A stretch of DNA of 64,000 nt, from positions 1-64,000 of the forward strand of contig JBKDQQ010000189.1 of NCBI GenBank assembly GCA_046341775.1, read 5' to 3'. Positions 46,315 through 57,646 of the stretch are shown in pieces. Numbering within the stretch: position 1 is the first letter of the stretch; each line of letters begins with the position of its first letter. Origin of the DNA: SXXH01 sp041165735 (lineage in GTDB: Bacteria; Planctomycetota; UBA1135; GCA-002686595). Both the position numbers and the translations under genes were made by a program. Below the pieces are notes generated by a model. It saw only the letters and a list, made by a program, of their open reading frames with translations. It was not told the DNA's origin and ran no database searches.

Positions 46315-48342
46315 TCAACCGCCCCGCCTCGGCTCCCCGGCGTCGCCCTTCGGCTGCGGCGCGCCGCCGGCGGGCGCACCCGCCTCGGCGGGCTTCGGGG
46401 CCATGGCCTTCTTCTGCGGACTCATGGGCAAGCCTCGTCCGTCGTCGACCTTGGTCTCCAGCGCCTTCGTCTGCACGCGTCCTGCGACGCGCTGGCGCAC
46501 GACCTCGACCACGGAACCGTCCGGCGCGTAGCCGACGACCATCTCGCCGTCGTGCGTGCGCACGAGGTGCGTGCTCGCGTCCTTGTCGAGGCGCATCTCC
46601 CAACGACCGATGGCCGGATCCCAGCCTTCGAACCACAGCACCTTGAAGGCCCCGGGATTGCGATGGAAGCCCATCGCCACGAGTCCCGTCACGCTGCCGC
46701 AATCGACCAGCGCGATGCGGTCCTCGATCGTGGTCGTGTCGAGCAGCGCGCCGTCGAGCCGGCGCTCGACGTTCGTGCGCCCGCCCACGTTCTCGCCCTT
46801 GACGAGCATCTCGCGACCGTTGCTCGAGAGCTTGACGCTGAAGGAGACCACTTCGCCGTTCTTGATCGTCTGCAGGACGGTCGTCTCGCCCGGCGCGACC
46901 GTGGCGGATCCCGGCAACGCGAGCCGGCCGGCGTAGGTCAGCGATCCGTCGAACTTGCGCGACACGACCCAGCGCTCGCCGCTGACCCTTTCGCCCACGG
47001 CGCGCGTCTCCACATGGCCGTGCATGACGGCCTCGCCGCCGGGCCACTCGACCTGCGCGACTTCGATGGGCTTGGTGAACTCGTCGCGCATGGCCTGCAT
47101 GCGGGCGGCGAGGCGCTCGACGAGGCCGTCGAGCTCGGCGCGCGGCAGCACGCGGCCGCGCAGCACGACGTGCTTGGGCGAGCGCAAGGCCTGGATGTCC
47201 GCCTCGGGATCGCCTTCGACCACGACCAAGTCGGCGATGCGTCCCGGCGCCACCACGCCGCGTCGGGACTGGCCGAGGGCCGAGGCGGCCTCGCGCGTGA
47301 CGAGGCGCAGGATGCGAGCGGAAGGCAATCCCGCGCGCTTGAGCATGGACAACTCGTCGTGCAGCGCGACCCCAGGCAGCATCCACGGACTCGGCGCGGC
47401 GCTGCCCGGCACGATGGTCGCCCCCGCCGCGTCGAGCGCGGCGGCGAGGCGTCCTTGCAGGTCGACGACGCCCACCCCTTCCTGCAAGCGCTGCGGTTGC
47501 GCCTCGAAGAAGGCTCGTCGGCCGGCGAAGTCGGCTTGCCAGAGCTGGGCGTAGTACGGCGTGACGTACTTCAACTCGGGCGTGCCGTCCTTGGGCGGCA
47601 GCAAGCGGCGCGCCCACAAGGCCAAGGTCGGCACGATGGCGCGCCGCGCCTCGCCGATGCGGCGCGCGTTGGCCGCGAGCTCGGACTCGACCGCCTTGTC
47701 CCAGCCGCTGCGCGCCTCGAGCAGCACATCGAGGTGGTGGAAGCCGTCCTGTCCCGCCTCGAGCGCCTCGGCGAGGGTCGAGCGCGCGAGCAGCGGCCCC
47801 CACACCTTGCGCTCTTGCGCATGCGCCAGGGCGATGGCGCGCTTCCACACCGGAAGCGACAAGCCCGGGGAGACGACGAACTCCTCGAAGCCCAGCTCGA
47901 CCAGCCGCGGCAGCTTGTCCTCCAGCGCGGCGACATCCGCGCACACGACGGCGGTGTTCGAGAGCGGCGGCACGCCGTCGAGCACGGCGCCGCAGCCGGT
48001 GATCCACGGCCCGGGCACGCGGTCGCGCGCGGCGCGTTCGCGCTCGAGTCCGATGCGGGAAAGGTCGTTGCCCACGTCGCGCACGAGGGTCACGCCGGAC
48101 GAGAGGTAGAGCGCGTCGTGGTCGGCGTCGTGGTTGGCGAACCCGTCGACCAGCCCCGGGACGAGGTGCAGTCCGGCGAGGTCGACGACCCGCGCGTCCG
48201 CGGGGATGGCGAGGTCCGGCCCGACCGCGACGATCGTGTCGTTCTCGACGAGCACGATCGCGGGCGCGGCGGGCGCATCGTCGACGAGGGTGTGGACCAC
48301 GGCCCCCTTGAGGGCCACCACTTCCAGGAGGAGCGCGAACAT
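46315..48342 (-). CDS. Amidohydrolase-like protein with degenerate metal site and C-terminal domain
   Basis: A 675-residue protein. The N-terminal 400 residues have the amidohydrolase frame (VDLAGLHLVPGLVDGF, EALEAGQDGFHHLDVLL, APGRIADLVVVEGDPEADIQ). The first metal motif, normally HxH, reads NHDADHD; the Asp motif, usually GTDA, is replaced by PGSAAP. Only a His in DGFHHLD remains in place. The last 250 residues are beta-rich (RKFDGSLTYAGRLALPGSAT) and end in a Pro/Ala-rich tail. It may be a pseudoenzyme or use unusual ligands. It is divergent from the RlmI-like gene with about 50 bases between. Confidence 0.75.
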   Translation of the reverse strand: MFALLLEVVALKGAVVHTLVDDAPAAPAIVLVENDTIVAVGPDLAIPADARVVDLAGLHLVPGLVDGFANHDADHDALYLSSGVTLVRDVGNDLSRIGLERERAARDRVPGPWITGCGAVLDGVPPLSNTAVVCADVAALEDKLPRLVELGFEEFVVSPGLSLPVWKRAIALAHAQERKVWGPLLARSTLAEALEAGQDGFHHLDVLLEARSGWDKAVESELAANARRIGEARRAIVPTLALWARRLLPPKDGTPELKYVTPYYAQLWQADFAGRRAFFEAQPQRLQEGVGVVDLQGRLAAALDAAGATIVPGSAAPSPWMLPGVALHDELSMLKRAGLPSARILRLVTREAASALGQSRRGVVAPGRIADLVVVEGDPEADIQALRSPKHVVLRGRVLPRAELDGLVERLAARMQAMRDEFTKPIEVAQVEWPGGEAVMHGHVETRAVGERVSGERWVVSRKFDGSLTYAGRLALPGSATVAPGETTVLQTIKNGEVVSFSVKLSSNGREMLVKGENVGGRTNVERRLDGALLDTTTIEDRIALVDCGSVTGLVAMGFHRNPGAFKVLWFEGWDPAIGRWEMRLDKDASTHLVRTHDGEMVVGYAPDGSVVEVVRQRVAGRVQTKALETKVDDGRGLPMSPQKKAMAPKPAEAGAPAGGAPQPKGDAGEPRRGG

Positions 48343-48397
48343 CGCCGCCACTGTAATGAAAGCCGGATCCGGCGTGCACTGCGCTATGCTCGCCCGG

Positions 48398-49570
48398 ATG
48401 GAGGAGCGCGCAAGAGTTCGGTTGGTGGGCGAGTCCACCGGCGGTCCGTGGATCTTCGGCCGGTCCGTCGCCCCGGTGGACTGGAAGCCCAAGGACGGCG
48501 ACCTCGTCGACGTGGAGGACGAGCGCGGCCAGCACGTCGGCACCGGCTTCTGGAACAGCCGCTCCGACGTGCGCGTGCGCCTCTTGTCGCGCGGCAAGAA
48601 GAGCGACGTGCGCCACGAGCGCGAGTTCCTGCTGCGCAAGCTGGCGGCGGCCGACCGCCTGCGGAGGAAGACACTGCGCCTGCCGGACACGACCAGCGCC
48701 TGGAGGTTGTGCCACGCCGAGGGCGACGACCTGCCGGGGTTGATCGTCGACAAGCTCGCCGACGCGCTCGTGGTCGAGCACCACGCCTTGGCGTTCTGGC
48801 GGAGGCGCGCGCTCGTCGAGGAGGTGCTCCTCGAACTGCATCCCGGCTCGAAGGTCGTGCATCGCGTGCCCAAGGGCGCCGCGGACGCGGAGGGCTTCGA
48901 TCCCGAGGAGTCGCCGCGCGACGTGGGCGAGGTGGAGATCGAGGAGAACGGCTTGAAGTTCCTCGTGGCGCCGGGCGCCGGCCACAAGACCGGCTGGTTC
49001 TGCGACCAGCGCGACAACCGCCTCAAGGTGGCGCAGCTCTGCAAGGGCGCCGACGTGCTCGACGTGTGCTGCAACATGGGCGGCTTCGCCTTGCAGGCCG
49101 CGTACTCCGGCGCGTGGCGCGTGCGCGGCGTCGACCTGGACGAGGTGGTGCTCGAGCGCGCGCGCGACGCGGCGCGCCGCAACAGCCTCGCCAACGTCGA
49201 GTTCATCCACGCCGACGGCTTCGACGCCTTGCGCGGCGTGGCGCGCGAGAAGGACCGGCCGGGCGTGGTCGTGGTCGATCCGCACAAGCTCATCCGATCG
49301 CGCGCGCGCGACGAGGAGGGCTTGAAGAAGTACAGCGACTGGAACTCGCTCGCCATCGCGGCGGTCAAGCCTGGCGGCATCGTGGCGACCTTCTCCTGCT
49401 CGGGCGCCCTCGACCTCCCCAGTTGGCTCGGCATCGTGTTCCGGTCCGCGCGCCGGGCCGAACGCGAGGTGCGGTTGCTGGAGATCCTCGGCGCCGGCCC
49501 CGACCACCCGCAGCGGCCCGACTTCGCGCGTTCGCGCTACCTGAAGGGCGCCCTGCTCGCCGTCGACTGA
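48398..49570 (+). CDS. Class I SAM-dependent rRNA methyltransferase (RlmI-like)
   Basis: A 390-residue protein. The N-terminal 75 residues suit a PUA RNA-binding domain (PWIFGRSVAPVDWKPKDGDL). The catalytic domain has DDLPGLIVDKLADALVVEHH, then GWFCDQRDNRLKVAQL and VLDVCCNMGGFALQAA for SAM binding, VVVDPHKLIRS and FSCSG. These match RlmI-type 23S rRNA cytosine methyltransferases. An ATG 12 bases upstream is an alternative start. The divergent intergenic space is only about 50 bases. Confidence 0.87.
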   Translation: MEERARVRLVGESTGGPWIFGRSVAPVDWKPKDGDLVDVEDERGQHVGTGFWNSRSDVRVRLLSRGKKSDVRHEREFLLRKLAAADRLRRKTLRLPDTTSAWRLCHAEGDDLPGLIVDKLADALVVEHHALAFWRRRALVEEVLLELHPGSKVVHRVPKGAADAEGFDPEESPRDVGEVEIEENGLKFLVAPGAGHKTGWFCDQRDNRLKVAQLCKGADVLDVCCNMGGFALQAAYSGAWRVRGVDLDEVVLERARDAARRNSLANVEFIHADGFDALRGVAREKDRPGVVVVDPHKLIRSRARDEEGLKKYSDWNSLAIAAVKPGGIVATFSCSGALDLPSWLGIVFRSARRAEREVRLLEILGAGPDHPQRPDFARSRYLKGALLAVD

Positions 49571-49654
49571 GGAGCGGCGCCTCCGCCGGGCGCGCAGTTG
49601 AACCGCGAGCCCGTCCGCGCCATACTCTCCCCCAGCGAGACCCCTCGCTCCACG

Positions 49655-49686
49655 CGCCCTGCTGGACCTATCGGTCCAGGAGGGCG
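49655..49686 (+). promoter_or_regulatory. Hairpin in the leader of the large greA gene
   Basis: An extended stem: CGCCCT pairs with AGGGCG, and inside TGGACC pairs with GGTCCA around TATC, with 2-base mismatches between. It lies 138 bases before the start codon and 85 bases after the rlmI-like stop. It may be a terminator of the upstream gene or a leader structure. A TTTT follows 25 bases later. Confidence 0.45.
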
Positions 49687-49823
49687 CGTCCGTCGAGCGG
49701 GGGCGGTTTTGTGACAACCAACGCCCTCCTCGCCGCCCGCCGTCGACTCGCGAGTCGCACCGACGGGCGCGACTCCCGCACCACCGACGCAGCCCGACCG
49801 ACAGCTTCGCAAAGGAATCGCAC

Positions 49824-52025
49824 ATGAGCCTCCAACTCCTCGTCGCCCAGGACCAATGGCAGGAATTCGACGACGCCTGGACCAAGCTCATCTCCGGCGG
49901 CGGCGCCGTCGAGGAGGTCGTCGCCGCGCTGCGCATCGTGCAGGAGAAGAAGCGCATGGCGCGCTGCATGCAGATGGTGCGCACGCACGTCGAGGCGCTG
50001 TCCTTGACCGGACGCCACGCCGACGCGGCGCGCCTCTTGGGTTGCGTCGTCTCCAGCGGCGCGGGCGGAGGCGAACTGGCGCCGATGATGTTCGAGCACA
50101 TCGAGAAGGCCTGGGGTTCCAACGCCTGGTACCCCGCCTACGCCGCGATCGCGGGCATCAAGGAAGGCAACTCCGACGCGCGCGGCGTGTGGATCTCCTT
50201 CGAGCGCCTGCTGGCCTTCGAGGAGGGCAAGCTGGTCCACCACCCGGGTGGCTGGGGCGTGGGCGAAGTCGTCAAGCTGCACCCCGAGACGCTCGAGGTC
50301 GACGTGCGCTTCGGCTCCGGCAAGAAGGACCGCTTCCCGCTCTCGGCCGCGGTCGACATCTTCGAGCCGCTCTCCGAGGAGGACCTGCGCGCGCAGAACT
50401 ACCGCGACGCCGACGGCCTGCGCAAGCGGATGAAGGACGATCCCTTGTCGGTGCTGCGCGCGATCCTGTCGCGCCATGGCGGACGCGCCTCCAACACCGG
50501 CATCAAGAACGCCATGCTGCAGATCGGCATCGACGGCAGCGCGTGGAGCTCGTGGTGGAAGAAGGCCCGCCAGGCCGCCGAGCACAGCGAGTGGTTCCGC
50601 GTCACCGGCACCGCGGCCAAGGGCGACATCATGCTGTTGCGCGCCGCGACGGATCCGGTGGCCGACATGCGCCGCACGCTCGAGCATCTCGGCTCGCTGC
50701 AGGATCTCATGGCGCGCTTGAAGACGCTGCTCGCCAGCAAGCCGACCCCGGACATGCACGCGATGATGCTCGAGGTGCTGGAGAAGAAGATCGCGGCGAG
50801 CAACGAGAAGGACTCGGTCAAGCTGCCGGCCCTGATGCTGCTGCGCGACGAGCGCGGCAGCACCCCGCAACTCCTGCTCGAGCGGCTGCGCGTCGCCGCG
50901 GGCGAGCCCCAACCCGCCGATCCCGCCGCGCCGCCGGCCTTGTGGAAGCTCTTCAACTTGCTCGTGCAGATGCGCGACCAGGAGCGTTGCGTGGCCCTCC
51001 TGCAGGAGGTGCTGCCCGAGGCGTGGGCCGACGAGGGGCTCAAGCACATCGCCCACGCGCCGCAGCACATGGTGCGTCCGCTGATCGACGCGCTCGCCTC
51101 CGCCGGCCGCAAGCAGGAATTGGCCTCCTTGTACGCGGAGCTGCTGTCGCGGCCGCTGCGCGCCCCCGACGTGCTCGTCGCGCTGGCGCGCATGGCCGAA
51201 TCCGGCAAGCTCAAGGGCGCCTGGCCCGCCGCGTCCGCGCGCGCGCAGTCGATGTTGACTCTGGCCGTCAACCTGCGCGTGCGGCACGCGCAAGCCAAGG
51301 CCGCCGGCGCCAAGAAGCTCGAAGAAGCGCTCGAGCGCACGAACGAGCGCCTGGTCGAGTTGCTGACGAAGGGCGACGAGCCGCTGTTGAAGCGTCTGCT
51401 CGACCAGGCGGACAACACCGCCCTGCGGTCGGCGCGTTCGCTCGCCCGGCGCGGAGTCGACGAGCGGCTCGAGAACGTCGTCTCGGAGCTCACCTTCAAG
51501 CTCGCCACCGCCGCCGAGAAGGAGGCCGAGGGCTGGTTCTGGACCGATGGCCGCATCTGGACCACCAAGGCGGGCCTCGAGCGTCGCAGCGGCGAGCTCA
51601 AGCACCTGCGCGAGGTGAAGATCCCCGCCAACCAGGACGCCATCGGTCGCGCGGCCGCCATGGGCGACTTGTCCGAGAACGCGGAGTGGGAAGCCGCCAT
51701 CGAGGAGCAGCGCAACCTCACGAATCGCGCCCAGGAGATCGAGGCCGAGCTGCGCCTGGCCGAGTTGATCGAGAACGCGATCCTGCCGGAGGGCGTGGCC
51801 TCGCCCGGCACGAAGGTCGTCTACCGCGACGCCAGCGGGGTGCACGAGGTGGCGATCCTCGGCCCGTGGGATGGCGAGGACGACGAATCGGTCATCTCCT
51901 ACCGCGCGCCTCTGGCGTGGGGCCTCTTGGGCCACAAGGCGGGCGAGACGGTCTCGATCCAACTGCCGAGCGGCGTGGCGGAAGTCACGCTGCAAGCGGT
52001 CAGCGCCATGCCGATGGAAGCCTGA
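49824..52025 (+). CDS. greA: Large multidomain GreA/GreB-type transcription elongation factor
   Basis: A 733-residue protein whose C-terminal 160 residues are GreA/GreB. The coiled coil has AIGRAAAMGDLSENAEWEAA, with the acidic tip residues D and E of the GDLSEN motif that position Mg2+ in RNA polymerase to cleave backtracked RNA; the C-terminal globular domain follows (GTKVVYRDASGVHEVAILGP, HKAGETVSIQLPSG). The N-terminal 550 residues are helical with a small barrel near residue 135 (VHHPGGWGVGEVVKLHPETL), like CarD/Tudor folds. Ordinary GreA is about 160 residues. I recall similarly long GreA proteins in chlamydiae. Confidence 0.88.
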   Translation: MSLQLLVAQDQWQEFDDAWTKLISGGGAVEEVVAALRIVQEKKRMARCMQMVRTHVEALSLTGRHADAARLLGCVVSSGAGGGELAPMMFEHIEKAWGSNAWYPAYAAIAGIKEGNSDARGVWISFERLLAFEEGKLVHHPGGWGVGEVVKLHPETLEVDVRFGSGKKDRFPLSAAVDIFEPLSEEDLRAQNYRDADGLRKRMKDDPLSVLRAILSRHGGRASNTGIKNAMLQIGIDGSAWSSWWKKARQAAEHSEWFRVTGTAAKGDIMLLRAATDPVADMRRTLEHLGSLQDLMARLKTLLASKPTPDMHAMMLEVLEKKIAASNEKDSVKLPALMLLRDERGSTPQLLLERLRVAAGEPQPADPAAPPALWKLFNLLVQMRDQERCVALLQEVLPEAWADEGLKHIAHAPQHMVRPLIDALASAGRKQELASLYAELLSRPLRAPDVLVALARMAESGKLKGAWPAASARAQSMLTLAVNLRVRHAQAKAAGAKKLEEALERTNERLVELLTKGDEPLLKRLLDQADNTALRSARSLARRGVDERLENVVSELTFKLATAAEKEAEGWFWTDGRIWTTKAGLERRSGELKHLREVKIPANQDAIGRAAAMGDLSENAEWEAAIEEQRNLTNRAQEIEAELRLAELIENAILPEGVASPGTKVVYRDASGVHEVAILGPWDGEDDESVISYRAPLAWGLLGHKAGETVSIQLPSGVAEVTLQAVSAMPMEA

Positions 52026-52052
52026 TTCGTCGTCCCCGGCTTCTGGGGTGTT

Positions 52053-52085
52053 GCCACAAAGCCATGCCTAGCATGGCTTTGTGGC
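52053..52085. terminator. Perfect 15-bp hairpin downstream of greA
   Basis: GCCACAAAGCCATGC and GCATGGCTTTGTGGC around loop CTA. It lies 28 bases after the greA stop and is markedly AT-richer than its surroundings. It probably ends the greA transcript. There is no T-run after it. Confidence 0.65.
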
Positions 52086-52117
52086 GTAATTGGAGCCTGA
52101 TTCGGCGGCTGAATTGC

Positions 52118-52131
52118 GATTCATATCAATC
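52118..52131. promoter_or_regulatory. Candidate operator upstream of the ArsR-methyltransferase gene
   Basis: GATTCATATCAATC is a near-perfect palindrome (only positions 5 and 10 break symmetry). It stands out in a local AT-rich patch 32-46 bases upstream of the start codon. ArsR-family dimers bind such AT-rich palindromes, so self-regulation and control of ahcY are plausible. Unproven. Confidence 0.4.
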
Positions 52132-52144
52132 CTTCATGAACTAG

Positions 52145-54673
<2,529 letters not shown>

Positions 54674-54803
54674 CCGCCTGCGGCGATCCGCGCGCGCCCG
54701 GGCGGGCGCGCGCAGGTCGACCCTCCCCGGGCGCGCGCGTCGGACGTGGACGCGCGCGCCTCGATCGAACTCCGCGCGCGGACGGTGCTCCGCGTTCCGC
54801 CAC

Positions 54804-55607
54804 ATGCTGCATCCGTCCGACGTCGAGGCGCTGCGCGGGCTGTGGCCCGCGGCTTTTCGTGCTCCGCGCGCGGAGCAGGATCGTTGGCTGCGGGATCCGC
54901 GCCGGGTCCTCGTCGAGCGCGACGCCGGCACCGTCTCCGGCGCCTGCGTGGTCTCCGCGCTGCGCCTCTTCGATGCGCGCGGCGAGCACCGCATCGCCTG
55001 GCTGCGGGCACTCGCCGTGCGACCCGACAGGCGCGGCCGCGGCACGGGTGCACGCCTCGTCGCGCGCGCCTTGGAACTCTCTCGCGCGCGCGGCTTCGAG
55101 CTCGCCTTGCGCTCTCCCCGGCGCGACCTGTACGCGCGCGCCGGACTGCGCGTCGCGGGAGAAGTCGTCGGAGCGCTCCTCGCCGCGCCGCTCGACGCGC
55201 TCGAGCCGACCGAGCGTTGCGTGCCGCGCGTGCTCCGTCGTGGAGCGGCCTGCGAGGCGGCGCGCGCCTGCGCCCTGGCCACGGGCTGCGCCATTCCTGT
55301 CCCCGGACCGCGCCTTCGCTCCGTCGCGCGTCGCGGCGCCATGTGCTCGCTCCCGGACGGCAGTGCCGCGGGCGTGGTCGCGCGCGAGGGCGTGGCGTGG
55401 CTCGCGGCCGATTCGATCGCTTCCGCCGCGCGCTTCGTGCACGCCGCCATGCCGCGCGGGCCTGGCGCGGGCTCGCGGGTGGATGCGCATCCTTCCCTGC
55501 TGGCCGGCATCGCCGGCGTGCAGGCGCGCTCCTTGGGGCCATGGTGGTGCAGCGCGGAGGACTGGTCCTGCGACCTGCCCGCCTCGGTGCTCTCCTGCCT
55601 CGACTAG
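54804..55607 (+). CDS. GNAT-family acetyltransferase-like protein
   Basis: A 267-residue protein. The N-terminal half has the GNAT core, with LRALAVRPDRRGRGTGARLV for acetyl-CoA near residue 68, and LYARAGLRVAGEVV. The second half is unassigned and beta-like, with Cys and Trp at its end (WWCSAEDWSC). It follows ahcY by about 130 bases. The reaction cannot be told. Start is the first ATG, MLHPSDVEAL, which begins the domain. Confidence 0.75.
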   Translation: MLHPSDVEALRGLWPAAFRAPRAEQDRWLRDPRRVLVERDAGTVSGACVVSALRLFDARGEHRIAWLRALAVRPDRRGRGTGARLVARALELSRARGFELALRSPRRDLYARAGLRVAGEVVGALLAAPLDALEPTERCVPRVLRRGAACEAARACALATGCAIPVPGPRLRSVARRGAMCSLPDGSAAGVVAREGVAWLAADSIASAARFVHAAMPRGPGAGSRVDAHPSLLAGIAGVQARSLGPWWCSAEDWSCDLPASVLSCLD

Positions 55608-55660
55608 GACTGGCGGCCGAGGCGTGCGACACTCGCGCCGCGCCAGCGCCGGCTCGCGCC

Positions 55661-57646
55661 ATGCACACGTCCATGCTGCACGCTTCGCTCCTCTGCGCGC
55701 TGCTCCTCCAATCGCCCGAGTCCGCCTCCCAGGTGGCCGCCGCGCGCGCGCCGCAAGTGGACGTGCAGGCGCTGCTGGACCAGTTGCTGGACGACGCGTG
55801 GATGGCGCGTCCGGACGAGCCGCGTTGGACCCTGCTGGGAGCGTCCAGCGCCGGGCAACGCCACACGGGAGGCCAAGGGGCCGACGAGGACCGCGGGCAC
55901 GGTGTGCGCGTGCTCGAGCGCGAAGGTCGGCGCGAAGCGGTGCTGGTCGACGCGCACGGACCGGGGGCGCTCGTGCGCTTGTGGTCGGCGAACCCGCGCG
56001 GCATCCTGCGCATCGAGGTCGACGGTGCGCGCGTCGTCGAAGCTTCCTTCGCCGATTTCCTCGCCGGCGCCGCGCTGGCGCCCGAGCCGCTCGCCCTGGC
56101 CACGGCCATGGGGCGCACCTCCTTGGCCCCCATCCCCTGCGCGCGCTCCTTGCTCGTCACGGTCGACGAGTGGGACGGCCTGCGTTGGCAGGCGGATTGG
56201 CGCTCCTACGAAGCGGATGCGCGCGTCGTGCCGTTCCAGCCCGCGGACGCGGTGCTGTGGCGGCGCGCGGCATCCTCGTTCGCCCGTCGCCCCGGTGGCG
56301 CTGCGTGGACCCACACATACTCACTGTCCGAGCACTCGGAGCGCGGCGGCGACTTGCTGGCCTTGTCGCCGGCCGTCGCGCAGGGGGCGCGCGCGGTGCG
56401 CGAGATCGATTTGGCGGTCGACGCCGACGACCTCGAGCGGGCCCTGTCGGGGATGGTGCTGAGGCTCTCCTTCGACGGGGAGGAGACGGTGCGCGTGCCC
56501 TTCTGCGAGTTCTTCGGCACGAGCGCGCGCGTCGACGAGCTGCGCACCCGCCATCTGGAGGTCGCCAAGCCGGCGCGCTTCGTGGCGCGCTGGCCCATGC
56601 CGTATCGCCGCTCCTTCGGCCTCGCCATCGACAGCCTCCACGACCCGCGCGTCCACGTCTCGGGAGCCGTGCGCACGGAGCCCTGGGACGACGCGCGCCC
56701 CTCGTGGCGCTTCCATGCGCGTTGGAACTCCACCGGTCCGCTCGCCACGCGGCCGCGAACCGAGGTCGAACTGCTATCTGTCAAGGGAACTGGACGCTAC
56801 CTCGGCGCTGCGATCCACGTCGCCAATCCCGTGGGCGAGTGGTGGGGCGACGGCGACGAGCTCCTCGATGTGGACGGGCGCCTCGCGTGGCTCGGCACGG
56901 GCGCGGAAGACCACCTCGGGCAGGGCTGGCGCGCGGCGGAGCCCTGCTCCGCGCCGTGGGGTGCGCACGCCCGCGCCCGCGGACCGGCCCACCGAGGGCA
57001 TGCCATCGTGTCGCGCCAGAGGCTGCTGGACGCGATCCCGTTCTCGATCGCCATGTCGGTGCGTCAGGAGAACCGGCATCGGGCCGACGCGACCATCGAG
57101 CGCTCCTCGACGGCCTGGTTCTACCTCGCGGCGGACGGGCAGGACGGCGACGCGCGCGAAGGACGCTCCGCCGCGGAACTCGTCGCCAGCCTGCCCGTGC
57201 TGCGCTTGTGGGAACGGCCCGGCTTCGTGGAGGCGGAGGACTTGCGGGTCGGCGGCGCTTCGCCTGGATTGATGCACGGCGCGCAGGAGTTGCTCGATGC
57301 GCCGGCGGGGCGCTGGTCCAGGGGCGCGCACCTGTGGGTGCGCTCGACCAAGCCGGGCGATTGGATCGAACTGGAGTTGCCCGTGGCTCCTCCGGGCCGA
57401 CGCAGGCTCGTCGCGGCCATGACGCGCAGCCACGACTACGGCATCGTCTCCATCCAGGTCGACGGTGGCGCGCCGGTCGTGGTCGACACCGCCAGCGGTG
57501 GCGAAGTGGAGCCGCCGCGCGATGTGGACTTGGGCGTGCACGAACTCGGGGCCCGCACCAAGCTCAGGTTCGAAGTGGTCGGGGCCGGCGCGCGCAGCTC
57601 CGGCGCCCGGCACTACTTCGGCATCGACGGCGTGCTCGTGGAGTGA
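55661..57646 (+). CDS. DUF2961 (GH172-like) secreted protein
   Basis: A 661-residue protein with a signal-like N terminus (MLHASLLCALLLQSPESASQ). The DUF2961 region (about residues 140-430) has RVPFCEFFGTS, SVKGTGRYLGAAIHVANPVG and EWWGDGDELLDV, then GTGAEDHLGQGW. The family includes fructan- and arabinan-cleaving glycoside hydrolases (GH172) whose acidic residues lie in these blocks. A C-terminal beta domain (about 150 residues) could be carbohydrate-binding. A likely role is glycan breakdown outside the cell. Its last codons overlap the convergent antiporter gene by 34 bases. Confidence 0.82.
   Translation: MHTSMLHASLLCALLLQSPESASQVAAARAPQVDVQALLDQLLDDAWMARPDEPRWTLLGASSAGQRHTGGQGADEDRGHGVRVLEREGRREAVLVDAHGPGALVRLWSANPRGILRIEVDGARVVEASFADFLAGAALAPEPLALATAMGRTSLAPIPCARSLLVTVDEWDGLRWQADWRSYEADARVVPFQPADAVLWRRAASSFARRPGGAAWTHTYSLSEHSERGGDLLALSPAVAQGARAVREIDLAVDADDLERALSGMVLRLSFDGEETVRVPFCEFFGTSARVDELRTRHLEVAKPARFVARWPMPYRRSFGLAIDSLHDPRVHVSGAVRTEPWDDARPSWRFHARWNSTGPLATRPRTEVELLSVKGTGRYLGAAIHVANPVGEWWGDGDELLDVDGRLAWLGTGAEDHLGQGWRAAEPCSAPWGAHARARGPAHRGHAIVSRQRLLDAIPFSIAMSVRQENRHRADATIERSSTAWFYLAADGQDGDAREGRSAAELVASLPVLRLWERPGFVEAEDLRVGGASPGLMHGAQELLDAPAGRWSRGAHLWVRSTKPGDWIELELPVAPPGRRRLVAAMTRSHDYGIVSIQVDGGAPVVVDTASGGEVEPPRDVDLGVHELGARTKLRFEVVGAGARSSGARHYFGIDGVLVE

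Noticed and set aside
45038..50122. A single very long open frame on the minus strand (about 1,700 codons)
   Set aside because: It reads through dusB and then out of frame across the amidohydrolase and RlmI-like genes. High GC makes antisense and off-frame stops rare; only its last quarter (dusB) has protein-like content.
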